The notes: generated from the letters alone by a model not told the origin. A DNA stretch of 22,319 nucleotides from Streptomyces sp. NRRL F-6131 (GCA_000719695.1 JOHN01000098.1:1-22319); one strand, 5' to 3'; positions 1-8,101 are shown, counted from the first letter of the stretch. Program-made: numbers and translations.

Positions 1-1246
1 GCCGGCGCGGACAGAGGCTGGTGGCGGGACGCGGTCATCTACCAGGTGTACCCGCGCAGTTTCGCGGACTCCAACGGCGACGGCATGGGCGACCTGCCCG
101 GCATCCGCAGCCGCCTGCCCTACCTGCGCGACCTCGGCGTGGACGCCGTCTGGCTCTCGCCGTTCTACGCCTCCCCGCAGGCCGACGCCGGTTACGACGT
201 GGCCGACTACCGGGCGGTGGACCCGATGTTCGGCACCCTGCTGGACGCACCTCGTCCCCAACCACTCCTCCGACCAGCACGAGTGGTTCCAGCGTGCTCT
301 GCGCGAGGGTCCTGCGTCCCCGCTGCGCGACCGCTACCACTTCCGCCCCGGCAAGGGCGAGAACGGCGAACTGCCGCCCAACGATTGGGAGTCCATCTTC
401 GGCGGCCCGGCCTGGACCCGCACCGAGGACCCGGACGGCACCCCCGGCGACTGGTACCTGCACCTGTTCGCCCCGGAGCAGCCCTCGACGTCGCCCACGG
501 CATGGTCAAGGCCCCCGGCCTGCCCGACCTCGGCGGCTCCGACCAGCTCAAGCTGCTCGGCAACGACGTCATGCCGTTCTTCGACCAGGACGGCGTGCAC
601 GAGATCTACCGCAGCTGGCGGAAGATCCTCGACGAGTACCCGGGGCAGCGGATCGGCGTCGCCGAGGCCTGGACCCCGACCGTCCAGCGCACCGCCAACT
701 ACGTCCGCCCCGACGAGCTGCACCAGGCCTTCAACTTCCAGTACCTGGGCACCTCCTGGGACGCCGCCGAACTGCGTCAGGTGATCGACCTGTCGCTCGA
801 CTCGATGCGCCCGGTCGACGCCCCCACCACCTGGGTGCTCTCCAACCACGACGTCACCCGGCACGCCACCCGGTTCGCCAACCCGCCCGGCCTGGGCACC
901 CAGATCCGCACCCCCGGCGACCGCGCGCTCGGTCTGCGCCGCGCCCAGCGTCGAGGCGCAGACCGGCGACCCGACCTCCACCCTGGAGCTGTACCGCTCC
1001 GCGCTGGCCCTCCGCCGGGCCACCGCCGACCTCGGCGCCGGCCGCGAGGTCGAGTGGCTGGACGGCCCCGAGGGCACCCTGGTGTTCCGCCGCGGCTCCT
1101 TCGTCTGCACCGTCAACACCACCGGCGCCCCGGTCCGGATACCGGTGCCCGGCCGACTGCTGCTCACCTCCGCCGGCGCCGACCCCCAGGTGGTCGACGG
1201 CGAGGCGGTGCTGGCGGCGGACAGCACCGACTGGTGGGCGGTCTGA
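1..1246 (+). pseudogene. Broken GH13 alpha-glucosidase (AglA-like), three internal deletions
   Basis: An intact relative would hydrolyse malto-oligosaccharides in the cytoplasm. The window opens a few residues after the start, at [20 protein letters not shown] in frame 1. The homology then jumps to frame 2 near 247-251 ([12 protein letters not shown]), back to frame 1 near 481-486 ([15 protein letters not shown]), and again to frame 2 near 942-947 ([17 protein letters not shown]), ending at TGA 1244-1246. At each junction the expected family sequence is missing: the strand before region I (the Asp of DLVPNH reads His), the segment leading to the nucleophile (GFRI before DVAHG is absent), and roughly 100 residues after the NHD of region IV. 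The general-acid segment GVAEAW and VLSNHDVTR remain. No single frame encodes an enzyme. It is probably a decayed gene; assembly collapse in GC-rich sequence is the alternative. Confidence 0.85.
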
Positions 1247-1271
1247 CGTGGTTGCAATAGGCTCTGGGACC

Positions 1272-2291
1272 GTGACTACGGCGCGACTCTCAGACATCGC
1301 GGCGCAGGCGGGGGTCAGCGAGGCCACCGTCTCCCGCGTGCTCAACGGCAAGGCGAACGTCTCGGCCGCCACCCGGCAGACCGTGCTGGCGGCCCTGGAC
1401 GTGCTCGGCTACGAGCGGCCGACCCGGCTGCGCCAGCGCAGCGCCGGGCTGATCGGGCTGATCACCCCGGAGCTCAGCAATCCGATCTTCCCCGCGCTGG
1501 CCCAGGTCATCGAGCAGGTGCTGAGCCGGCACGGCTTCACGCCGGTGCTCTGCACCCAGACCCCGGGCGGCTCCACCGAGGACGAACTGGTGGAGATGCT
1601 GGTCGACCGGGGCGTGGCGGGCATCGTCTTCGTCTCCGGCCTGCACGCCGACAGCACCGCCGACCACGACCGCTACGCCCGGCTGGCCGGGCGCGGGGTG
1701 CCGTTCGTGCTGATCAACGGTTACAGCGAGAAGATCGACGCGCCGTTCATCTCGCCGGACGACCGGTCCGCGATGTGGATGGCCGTCCAGCACCTGGCCG
1801 AACTCGGCCACGAGCGGATCGGCCTGGCCGTCGGGCAGCGGCGGTACGTGCCGGTGCTGCGCAAGATCGAGGGCTTCACCGCGGCCCTGCGGGAGGTGCT
1901 CGGGCACACGCCGGAGGAGGCCGAGGAGCTCGTCCACCACACGCTGTTCAGCGTGGAGGGCGGGCACGCGGCGGCCGGGGCGCTGCTCGACAAGGGCTGC
2001 ACGGCGATCGTCTGCGGCAGCGACATGATGGCGCTCGGCGCGATCCGGGCGGTCCGCCAGCGGGGCCTGGCGGTGCCGCAGGACGTCTCGGTGGTCGGCT
2101 TCGACGACTCGCCGCTCATAGCCTTCACCGAGCCGCCGCTGACCACCGTCCGCCAGCCCGTGGAGGCGATGGCCACCGCGGCGGTGGACGCCCTGCTGGA
2201 GGAGGTCGGCGGGAACGCCGTCCAGCGCGGGGAGTTCATGTTCCAGCCGGAACTGGTGATGCGCGGCTCGACCGGCGCGCGCGCCCGCTGA
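1272..2291 (+). CDS. malR: LacI-family maltose-type regulator (MalR/Reg1-like)
   Basis: A DNA-binding repressor of about 339 residues. The N-terminal LacI helix-turn-helix is at residues 4-50 (RLSDIAAQAGVSEATVSRVL), with the hinge-helix region after it. The periplasmic-binding-protein-like effector domain follows (LIGLITPELSNPIFPALAQV, then SPDDRSAM, GSDMMALGAIRAVRQRG and VVGFDDSPL). The sequence resembles streptomycete MalR/Reg1, which represses maltose uptake and alpha-glucosidase genes; this assignment is from memory of the family. The GTG at 1272 is preferred because the HTH then begins at residue 5, as in the family; an in-frame GTG at 1248 would add eight residues. The gene starts 25 bases after the stop of the ruined alpha-glucosidase on the same strand, so the regulator has outlived its adjacent target. 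A strong terminator follows. Confidence 0.88.
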   Translation: MTTARLSDIAAQAGVSEATVSRVLNGKANVSAATRQTVLAALDVLGYERPTRLRQRSAGLIGLITPELSNPIFPALAQVIEQVLSRHGFTPVLCTQTPGGSTEDELVEMLVDRGVAGIVFVSGLHADSTADHDRYARLAGRGVPFVLINGYSEKIDAPFISPDDRSAMWMAVQHLAELGHERIGLAVGQRRYVPVLRKIEGFTAALREVLGHTPEEAEELVHHTLFSVEGGHAAAGALLDKGCTAIVCGSDMMALGAIRAVRQRGLAVPQDVSVVGFDDSPLIAFTEPPLTTVRQPVEAMATAAVDALLEEVGGNAVQRGEFMFQPELVMRGSTGARAR

Positions 2292-2299
2292 GGACGGAC

Positions 2300-2342
2300 C
2301 ACGAGGGGCCCGGGGAGCGATGTGCTCCCCGGGCCCCTCGTG
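2300..2342. terminator. Strong bidirectional hairpin after malR
   Basis: A perfect 19-bp inverted repeat with arms 2300-2318 and 2324-2342 and the five-base loop GATGT. It begins 9 bases after the malR stop and ends 18 bases before the 3' end of the convergent small gene. There is no T-tract, as is usual for streptomycete terminators, so it probably serves both directions. Confidence 0.85.
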
Positions 2343-2360
2343 ACGTCCGCGCGGGCCCGC

Positions 2361-2561
2361 TCAGCCCTCCTGGACGCTCGGGCGGTCCTGGGTGACCCGG
2401 TGGCCGTCGGCGGCGTCACCGGTGCGGGTCTCGGTGCGCCGGCCCCGCTCCAGGTAGTCGCGCAGGATCAGTTCGACGGCGTCCTGCGGGTTCTTGGTGC
2501 CGGACAGCATCATCGCGTCGATCGCGAGATTGGCGTCCAGCGTGACGGTGACCTGGGCCAT
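2361..2561 (-). CDS. VapB-like small antitoxin-type protein, no adjacent toxin
   Basis: A 66-residue protein beginning MAQVTVTLDANLAIDAMMLS. A short beta-strand, an alpha-helix and the stretch KNPQDAVELILRDYLERGRR resemble the VapB/ribbon-helix-helix antitoxin family, which dimerises through the strand and binds operator DNA. The ATG at 2561 was chosen because GGAGGAG lies 5 to 6 bases upstream; a longer frame upstream has no such site. The C-terminal 25 residues are polar and probably disordered. A VapC (PIN domain) toxin would be expected next door in a classical module, but the neighbours are an Rpf/NlpC-P60 hydrolase and a LacI regulator. It is either an orphan antitoxin-like protein or a small DNA-binding protein of other function. 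The family call is moderate and the gene itself well supported. Confidence 0.7.
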   Translation of the reverse strand: MAQVTVTLDANLAIDAMMLSGTKNPQDAVELILRDYLERGRRTETRTGDAADGHRVTQDRPSVQEG

Positions 2562-2687
2562 GGTGACTCCTCCTCGGGTGCAGAGCAGCAGCATGCCCGC
2601 CGGGGCCCGCTTTGACCACGGTCGTCCGGAGCCCGGACCGGGCCGCCGCGCGCCCGGGGCCCGCGCCCGGTGTCCGGGTACGCCGCG

Positions 2688-2721
2688 GCCCCCGGGGAGC
2701 GAGCGGCTGCTCCCCGGGGGC
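2688..2721. terminator. Hairpin downstream of the Rpf/NlpC-P60 gene
   Basis: A perfect 13-bp inverted repeat with arms 2688-2700 (GCCCCCGGGGAGC) and 2709-2721 and an 8-base loop. It lies 54 bases past the stop of the minus-strand hydrolase gene and has no T-tract. The rest of 2562-2774 shows only the ribosome binding site of the small gene and GC-rich filler, with repeated CCGGTGCTGT-like words near 2730-2765. Confidence 0.75.
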
Positions 2722-2774
2722 GCGGTACTACCGGTGCTGTGCTGTCCGGTGCTGTCCTACCGGTGTTGCGTCGG

Positions 2775-4085
2775 TCAGACCCGGCCGGCGAAGTCCGGCG
2801 CCCAGTTGGCGACGGTCTGCACCCGGACGCCCGAGCTCGGGTTGGCGGCCTCGACGTACTTGCCGTCGCCGATGTAGAGCGCGACGTGGTAGACGCCGGA
2901 GTCCTGGCCGTTGTTGGACCAGAACAGCAGGTCGCCGGCCTTGAGCGCGTCCAGCGAGACGTGGGTGGACGCGGCGGCCTGGTCGGCGGCGACGCGCGGG
3001 ACGGAGACGCCCGCGGCGCGCAGCGCGGCCTGGGTCAGGCCGGAGCAGTCCCAGCCGCCGTTGCCGGTGCCGCCGTAGACGTAGGCCTGGCCGACCTTCG
3101 ACTGGGCGAAGGAGACGGCCGCGGCCATGCTGCCGGTGACGGCCGGGGCCGGCGCCGGGGTCTCGGCCTGCGCGGCGGGCTTGGCGGCGGGCTTGGCGGC
3201 CGTCTGGCCCTGGGCCTTGCCCTGGGTCGGCGCGGCCGCGCCGGTGGCCGTGCCGGTGCCGTTCTGCGCGCCCTTGGCACGGTTGAACCAGTCGAAGCCC
3301 TGGCCGGACTGCTCGGTCGAGGCCTGGCCCTTGGCACGGTCGCCCAGGGTCAGGTGCTGGCCCGGGTAGATGGTGTGCGGGCCGTCGGTCAGGGTGGCGC
3401 GGTTGAGCTCGTACAGCCGCTCCCAGCCGCCCTGGACGTCGTTCTTGTCGGCGATGGAGGACAGCCAGTCGCCGGAGACCACGGTGTAGTCACCGGTGGT
3501 CTCCTGGCCGCCCTGGCGGTGCCACTGCTGCCGGTCCTGGCCGCCGGTCCACTGCTGGGCGGCGTCGGCGGAGGGGGCCTGGGCGGGGGCCTCGGCGGCG
3601 GGCTTGGCGGCCTGCGGCTTCTCGGCCGGCTTGGCGGCGGGCTTGGCGGCCGGGGCCGGGGTCTGGGCGGCGGGCTTGGCGGCGGTGGTGGTGTCCACCG
3701 CGGCCGGGGTGCCGCCCTTGGTCAGACCGGCCTGGACCGAGCAGACCGGCCAGGCGCCGGGGCCCTGGACCGCGAGCACCTTCTCGGCGATCGCGATCTG
3801 CTGGTCCTTGGTGGCGAGGTCGGCGCGCGCGGCGAACGAGGTGCCGCCGAACTCGGCCCAGGTGGAGTTGGTGAACTGGAGACCGCCGTAGAAGCCGTTG
3901 CCGGTGTTGATGCTCCAGTTGCCGGTGCTCTCGCACTGGGCGACCTTGTCCCAGGTGGCGACGGAGGCGGCCGAGGCGGTGCCGGCGGTGAGGCAGGGGA
4001 CGGTGAGGCCGATGCCCGCGACGCCGAGGGCGGCGATCGCGCGACGGGTACGGCCGGACAGACGGGTGCCGTTGGTGGGCAGCAT
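2775..4085 (-). CDS. Secreted Rpf-LysM-NlpC/P60 peptidoglycan hydrolase
   Basis: A 436-residue exported cell-wall hydrolase with two predicted cutting activities. Residues 1-39 form a Sec signal peptide (hydrophobic core [15 protein letters not shown], cleavage after TASA). Residues 43-118 are an Rpf transglycosylase-like domain ([18 protein letters not shown]) with the expected catalytic Glu52 and the Cys51/Cys115 pair. An Ala-Pro-Lys-rich linker follows. Residues 199-248 are a LysM peptidoglycan-binding module ([14 protein letters not shown] to YPGQHLTLG). A second linker leads to an NlpC/P60 endopeptidase domain at 318-436 with Cys347 (WDCSG) and His400 ([11 protein letters not shown]). 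Combining glycan and peptide cleavage on one chain suits germination or growth. The ATG at 4085 follows an AGAGGA site about 10 bases upstream; a GTG at 4106 lies within the riboswitch end and is unlikely. Control appears to be by c-di-AMP and Crp (see the upstream entries). Confidence 0.92.
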   Translation of the reverse strand: MLPTNGTRLSGRTRRAIAALGVAGIGLTVPCLTAGTASAASVATWDKVAQCESTGNWSINTGNGFYGGLQFTNSTWAEFGGTSFAARADLATKDQQIAIAEKVLAVQGPGAWPVCSVQAGLTKGGTPAAVDTTTAAKPAAQTPAPAAKPAAKPAEKPQAAKPAAEAPAQAPSADAAQQWTGGQDRQQWHRQGGQETTGDYTVVSGDWLSSIADKNDVQGGWERLYELNRATLTDGPHTIYPGQHLTLGDRAKGQASTEQSGQGFDWFNRAKGAQNGTGTATGAAAPTQGKAQGQTAAKPAAKPAAQAETPAPAPAVTGSMAAAVSFAQSKVGQAYVYGGTGNGGWDCSGLTQAALRAAGVSVPRVAADQAAASTHVSLDALKAGDLLFWSNNGQDSGVYHVALYIGDGKYVEAANPSSGVRVQTVANWAPDFAGRV

Positions 4086-4099
4086 GAAGACGTGGTCCT

Positions 4100-4245
4100 C
4101 TCCCACGCCTGCGAGGTGAGCTGTCGGATTCGGGCCGGAGTTGCCCGGCCGCGCTGTGGACGCGGCTTCACCCCTAGCCCGGGTCCGGTCCGAGGACCGG
4201 TCCTGGGCGAACTACCTGTGGTTCCCCCGCTCCTGCCGTGGTGCA
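4100..4245 (-). promoter_or_regulatory. ydaO-type c-di-AMP riboswitch
   Basis: On the minus strand the leader of the Rpf/NlpC-P60 gene contains, in order, GGCAGGAGCGGGGGAACCA (about 4221-4239), AGGGGTGAAGCCGCG (about 4161-4176), GGCCGGGCAACTCCGGCCCG and AATCCGACAGCTCACCTCG (about 4111-4130), then GCAGGCG close to the coding start. These are the conserved blocks of the ydaO/yuaA RNA, which binds c-di-AMP and generally turns genes off when c-di-AMP is high. Such elements are established upstream of streptomycete rpfA and other muralytic genes. The element ends about 15-25 bases before the ATG. The boundaries are approximate. Confidence 0.9.
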
Positions 4246-4356
4246 TTGCACTGCCAGCACGCCCGACGGCAGGACTCGGCGTTGCGAACGAGCTGGGTCC
4301 GTGTGGCCACGAACGGGGAGCACGTTAAGCAGAGGCGGCTTCAAACCGCAAACATG

Positions 4357-4372
4357 TGTGACGCTCGTCACG
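4357..4372. promoter_or_regulatory. Candidate Crp-binding site
   Basis: TGTGACGCTCGTCACG fits the streptomycete Crp pattern GTG-N6-GNCAC and is a near-perfect palindrome (GTGAC-4-GTCAC). It lies about 110 bases upstream of the riboswitch on the minus-strand side and about 150 bases upstream of the divergent beta-helix gene. Crp control of rpf genes is known in Mycobacterium tuberculosis and reported in Streptomyces, so the Rpf gene is the likelier target. I could not place a convincing -10/-35 pair for either gene between 4245 and 4525. Confidence 0.6.
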
Positions 4373-4525
4373 GTTTACGAAATCCGTGCTGAGAGGCTGT
4401 CCTTCATGATCAGAAATGACCGATTTCCGGCAACGCCCGTCATGGCCAACACAACTGCCTATGCTTCAGGACGTCGGCAGGCCGCCGACGCCGCCGCAGC
4501 CGTCCGGAGAGAGGGCTACGCACCG

Positions 4526-6760
4526 ATGGGCAGTGACGAGGAGCCGGACGCCGCTCGTCCGGCCGCCCGGCCGCGCGGAGTGCATCGCCGGGCAAAGCAC
4601 CGCAGAGTGGACATCCCACCCGAACCACCCCGAACTCCCGTGAGCCGACGCGGACTACTGCGCTGGCTGGCCGTCGGCACCGCCTTCGCGGCGATCAGCG
4701 GCGAGGAGATCCTGCGCCGCTCGCTGACCGGGGAGACCAGGCTCGTCACCCCGGCCGCCGTGGTCGGGACGACCCCGACCGGGGCCGTCGGCCCGATGGG
4801 CCCGGACGGCGGCCACGGCGCGGCCCCGCCGGACGGCACCGGAGCCCCCGGCACCGGACCCCCCGAGCAGCCCGCCCCCGCACCCACCGTCGACCAGGGC
4901 GGCCGCCGCTGGTCCGACCGGGCCGGCTGGAAGGGCGGCCCGCCCGGTCCGCGCAGCGCCGTGCGGATCACCGACAAGGTCCTGCTCGACACCGACGCCG
5001 AGGTCGGTTCCCTGCTGGTCGAGCCGGGCGGCTCGCTCACCTTCGCCGCCGACCGCACCCTCACCCTCGCCGCCGCCGGCAACGTCGAGGTCCGCGGCAC
5101 CCTCGCCCTCGCCCCCGACGGCGACCGCACCCACACCCTGCGCTTCCCCGGCGTCGACGAGCGGCGCTTCCAGGGCGACGGCATGACGGTGGTCGCCACC
5201 GACGTCGGCCTCTGGGTCACCGGCGCCGGCTACCTCCGGCTGGACGGCGCCGCCAAGACCGCCTGGGTCCGCGCCGACCGCGACCTCAGGGCCGGTGACA
5301 CCGTCGTCAACCTGGCCGCCCCGCCCGCCGGCTGGCTCCCTGGCGACGAACTGGCCGTCACCCCGACCGGCCCGCCCGACCAGGACGGCTTCGCCGCCCG
5401 GTACGACCTCGTCACCCTCCGGTCCGTCAGCGGAACCACCGTCACCCTGGAGACCCCGCTCACCTACCCGCACCCCCGGGTCGCCGCCGGAGGGGGCGTC
5501 ACCGTCGGCGCCGAGCTGCTCAACCTGACCCGCAGCGTCCGGGTCGAGGGCACCGCCGAGGGGCGCGCCCACGTCCACCTCACCAGCGCCCGCCGGGCCG
5601 ACGTGCGGCACGCCGCGCTGCGCTGGCTCGGCCCGCGCGCCGACACCAAGGAGACCTGGCGGGGCCCGGACGGCACCGCCCCGGTCACCACACCGGTGCT
5701 CGGCCGGTACGGGCTGCACTTCCACCGGCTCGGCGACGCCGCCCGGGGCACCGTCGTCGAGGGCGTGGTAGTCCGCGACACCGGCAGCCACGCCTTCGTG
5801 CCGCACGCCAGCCACGGCATCACCTTCCGCGGCTGCATCAGCCACGAGACCTGGGAGGACGCCTACTGGTGGGACGGCCCGCTGGACACCCGCACCCCCC
5901 AGCAGCCCTCCGACGACATCGTCTACGAGTCCTGCGTGGCCTCCCGCACCCTGCTCGAACCCAACCCCCGCGCCTACCGGCTGACCGGCTTCAACCTCGG
6001 CGCGGGCACCGGTGGCAAGGCCCTGGACTGCGTCGCGGTCGGCGTCCAGGGCGCCAACGGCGCCTCCGGATTCGAGTGGCCGGAGAACAGCGAGGGCGTC
6101 TGGACCTTCCAGCGCTGCCTGGCCCACAACAACCTGCAGGACGGCATCTTCGTCTGGCTCAACGCCCAGCGGCACCACGTGGTCACCGAGTTCGCGGCCT
6201 ACCACAACGGCGGCTGGGGCATCGAGCACGGTGCCTACCTCAACGACTTCGACTACACCGCGAGCGTGCTGTACGGCAACGCGGGCGGGGGAGTGGCGCT
6301 GCACGCGCTCGGCCGGGACAAGGGCAGCGTCTTCGACGGGCTGCTGATCGACGCGGCCGGGCGCAGCGACTTCGCCGTCTCCACCGCCCGGCACGAACTC
6401 GCCGGGGAGTCCGTCACCTTCAGCCGCACCCGGTTCACCGGCTACCGCCGGGCCGGGATCGCCTTCCGCGCCGGGGCCGACGGCAAGCCGGACGACATCC
6501 TGGTGCTGGACTGCGAGTTCGGTGGCAACGAGCTCTGGCTGGACCCGGAGGCGGGGGAGCCCAAGAACATCCTGCTGCGCCGGACCGGATCGACCGAGGT
6601 GCTCAAGGTCCGCCGGGCGGGCGAGGAGGGCACCGCGCAGCCGCAGTGGAACGCCGCCTCCCTGCCGGTGCCGACCCTGGCCGGCCAGTCCCGGCCGGTG
6701 CAGGTCCCCGCGCTGCGGCTGAAGGACGCGGCCGTGACCACCACCAGGGTGGGGCGGTAG
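4526..6760 (+). CDS. Tat-type exported G8-domain / right-handed beta-helix protein
   Basis: A 744-residue protein of unknown substrate. A basic cytoplasmic tail (1-38) leads to SRRGLLRWLAVGTAFAAISG (40-59), a twin-arginine-like export signal or single membrane anchor. A Gly/Pro-rich spacer (75-125) follows. Residues about 130-345 look like a G8-type beta-sandwich (GSLLVEPGGSLTFAADRTL, NVEVRGTLAL, RSVRVEGTAEG). Residues 345-690 are a parallel beta-helix with the motif GRYGLHFHRLGD at 393-404, then SHGITFRGCISHE. The HFH-x-x-GD motif within a G8/beta-helix framework is characteristic of the CEMIP/TMEM2/PKHD1 group, in which CEMIP and TMEM2 act in hyaluronan breakdown; activity here is only inferred. 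The ATG at 4526 has GAGAGAGGG about 9 bases upstream and places the export signal near the N-terminus; the frame is open further upstream without support. It converges on the CbiX-like gene. Confidence 0.85.
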   Translation: MGSDEEPDAARPAARPRGVHRRAKHRRVDIPPEPPRTPVSRRGLLRWLAVGTAFAAISGEEILRRSLTGETRLVTPAAVVGTTPTGAVGPMGPDGGHGAAPPDGTGAPGTGPPEQPAPAPTVDQGGRRWSDRAGWKGGPPGPRSAVRITDKVLLDTDAEVGSLLVEPGGSLTFAADRTLTLAAAGNVEVRGTLALAPDGDRTHTLRFPGVDERRFQGDGMTVVATDVGLWVTGAGYLRLDGAAKTAWVRADRDLRAGDTVVNLAAPPAGWLPGDELAVTPTGPPDQDGFAARYDLVTLRSVSGTTVTLETPLTYPHPRVAAGGGVTVGAELLNLTRSVRVEGTAEGRAHVHLTSARRADVRHAALRWLGPRADTKETWRGPDGTAPVTTPVLGRYGLHFHRLGDAARGTVVEGVVVRDTGSHAFVPHASHGITFRGCISHETWEDAYWWDGPLDTRTPQQPSDDIVYESCVASRTLLEPNPRAYRLTGFNLGAGTGGKALDCVAVGVQGANGASGFEWPENSEGVWTFQRCLAHNNLQDGIFVWLNAQRHHVVTEFAAYHNGGWGIEHGAYLNDFDYTASVLYGNAGGGVALHALGRDKGSVFDGLLIDAAGRSDFAVSTARHELAGESVTFSRTRFTGYRRAGIAFRAGADGKPDDILVLDCEFGGNELWLDPEAGEPKNILLRRTGSTEVLKVRRAGEEGTAQPQWNAASLPVPTLAGQSRPVQVPALRLKDAAVTTTRVGR

Positions 6761-6783
6761 CCGTGTCGCCGGGCCGCGCGGAG

Positions 6784-6864
6784 GCGGCCGTACTGGGCGA
6801 GCGCGGGTCGGCGGCCGTACTCGGCGAGCGCGGGCCGGCGGCCGTACTCGGCGAGCGCGGGCCG
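6784..6864. repeat. Three tandem 27-nt repeats
   Basis: Three adjacent 27-base units (6784-6810, 6811-6837, 6838-6864); units 2 and 3 are identical and unit 1 differs at two bases. They start 24 bases after the beta-helix stop. Each unit contains GGCCGTACTCGGCGAGCGCG. In one plus-strand frame they would read as a nine-residue repeat (AVLGERGPA), but that frame belongs to no credible gene. A further short direct repeat of about 12 bases (CGTGCGTCCTGC-like) lies at about 6915-6940. Confidence 0.9.
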
Positions 6865-6957
6865 ACGGGCGTCCGCGGGGAGTGCGGGCGCCGGCGGTCG
6901 GCAGCCGGACGCCTGCCGTGCGTCCTGCCGTGCGTCCTGCCGGACGAGGGTGCCGGA

Positions 6958-6990
6958 AGGGCCCGGAACGGCGTGTCCGTTCCGGGCCCT
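6958..6990. terminator. Shared terminator between convergent genes
   Basis: A perfect 14-bp stem with arms 6958-6971 (AGGGCCCGGAACGG) and 6977-6990 and the loop CGTGT. It sits between the beta-helix gene (+) and the CbiX-like gene (-), ending 15 bases from the latter's stop, and can terminate transcripts from both sides. Confidence 0.85.
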
Positions 6991-7005
6991 CGGGTGCGGT
7001 GTCCG

Positions 7006-7941
7006 TTACTGGGCGGCGTGCCGACCGCTGCCGCGCGGGCCGGTCTCCTCGGCGTCCTCGGCGTCCTCGACGGCGAGCGCCGGGGCGACGGCGGGCAGCG
7101 CGGCCAGGTAGGTGGAGGCGACCAGCTGGCCCACCGCCTGGTACGCGCCCAGCGGCGCGGCCGACGGGCAGCCGGACTCCTCGGCGGCCGTGGCGAGCAG
7201 CTCGGCGTCCGCCTCGGGGCCGATCACCAGCGGGGCCAGCGCCGGGTTCTGGGCGCCCATCTCCTTGAGGTGGGCGACGGCCTCGGCGACCGAGCCGGGC
7301 ACGTCCAGCGCGGCCGGGACGACCGGCACGGCGAGCCGGGCGGCCAGCAGCATGCCGGTGATGCCGGCGGCGTCGGCCGCGGCCTGTCCGCCGACGGTGG
7401 TGAGCACCACGCCGTCGGCCGCGGTCGCGATGGCGAACAGCCGGGCGCGGTCGGCCCGGGCCAGACCGGCCTCGGAGAGGCGGACGTGGACGGCCTCGGC
7501 GAGCAGCGGGTGCGGGCCCAGCGCGTCGGTGACGGGGGCGCCGTACTCGGCGGCGAGGGCGTGCAGTTCGGGGAGGAAGTCGTGCGGGCCAGGCGCCAGC
7601 GGCACCACGATCGGGGTCGGCAGGCCGGCCTCGGCCGCCTCGGCCAGCAGCTCGGCGACGGTGCGCTCACCGCCGGTCCCGCCGGTGTGCTCGCCGTCGG
7701 TCCCACCGGCCGGGAGGTAGCCGGCGACGGTCAGGACGCCGTTCTGCTCGCTGCGGACGATGGACAGCAGCTCCTCGACCACGGACCGGGATTCCGGCCC
7801 GGCGGCCGCGGGGACGGCGAGCAGCAGGGCCGGGGAACCGGCCGGGATCTCGGGGCGCTCGGGACGGCGGTGGCGCCCCCGCGCACGGGAGCCTGGAGTG
7901 CGGACGGGCAGTGGCGCGCCCGGGATGGCTGCGGTGCTCAT
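7006..7941 (-). CDS. Degenerate CbiX / sirohydrochlorin chelatase-like protein
   Basis: A 311-residue protein with a basic, probably disordered N-terminus (1-35) and two repeated chelatase-like halves (about 36-175 and 176-290). The first half retains PLAPGPHDFLPELH (His120) and ALGPHPLLAEAV (140-151), typical of CbiX/SirB ferrochelatase-type enzymes that insert cobalt or iron into sirohydrochlorin. However, the first motif, normally HGSRD after the initial strand, reads LLAVPAAAGPESR, so the first catalytic histidine is missing. The C-terminus ends in CPSAAPLGAYQAVGQLVASTYLAAL and an acidic tail. It may therefore be a regulator or a pseudo-enzyme. The ATG at 7941 was chosen because homology begins soon after it; there is no strong ribosome site, which would fit a short-leader transcript. 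The family call is good and the activity doubtful. Confidence 0.75.
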   Translation of the reverse strand: MSTAAIPGAPLPVRTPGSRARGRHRRPERPEIPAGSPALLLAVPAAAGPESRSVVEELLSIVRSEQNGVLTVAGYLPAGGTDGEHTGGTGGERTVAELLAEAAEAGLPTPIVVPLAPGPHDFLPELHALAAEYGAPVTDALGPHPLLAEAVHVRLSEAGLARADRARLFAIATAADGVVLTTVGGQAAADAAGITGMLLAARLAVPVVPAALDVPGSVAEAVAHLKEMGAQNPALAPLVIGPEADAELLATAAEESGCPSAAPLGAYQAVGQLVASTYLAALPAVAPALAVEDAEDAEETGPRGSGRHAAQ

Positions 7942-8101
7942 GGCGGAGATCGTAGGACATCGACCCGCCCGGCCCGCAGTCGGCTGCCGTACCGAGGGGG
8001 ACCACCAGTCCGAAAACCGGACATAACCGGCCTCCGGTCGGCAGTTCTCCCGGTACCCACGCAGATGCGCTGGAACGGGTCTTCCGTTGCCGGGGTGGCG
8101 C

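Noticed and set aside
2670..4328. A long plus-strand open frame opposite the Rpf/NlpC-P60 gene
   Set aside because: Its product is Gly/Ala/Leu low-complexity sequence with no domain; the minus strand carries three recognisable domains. It is a high-GC shadow.
4655..6394. Long minus-strand open frame opposite the beta-helix gene
   Set aside because: Low-complexity translation (Val/Gly/Ala/Glu) and no ribosome site; the plus-strand protein has clear motifs.
6784..6864. CRISPR array
   Set aside because: The units are contiguous with no spacers and no cas genes are near.
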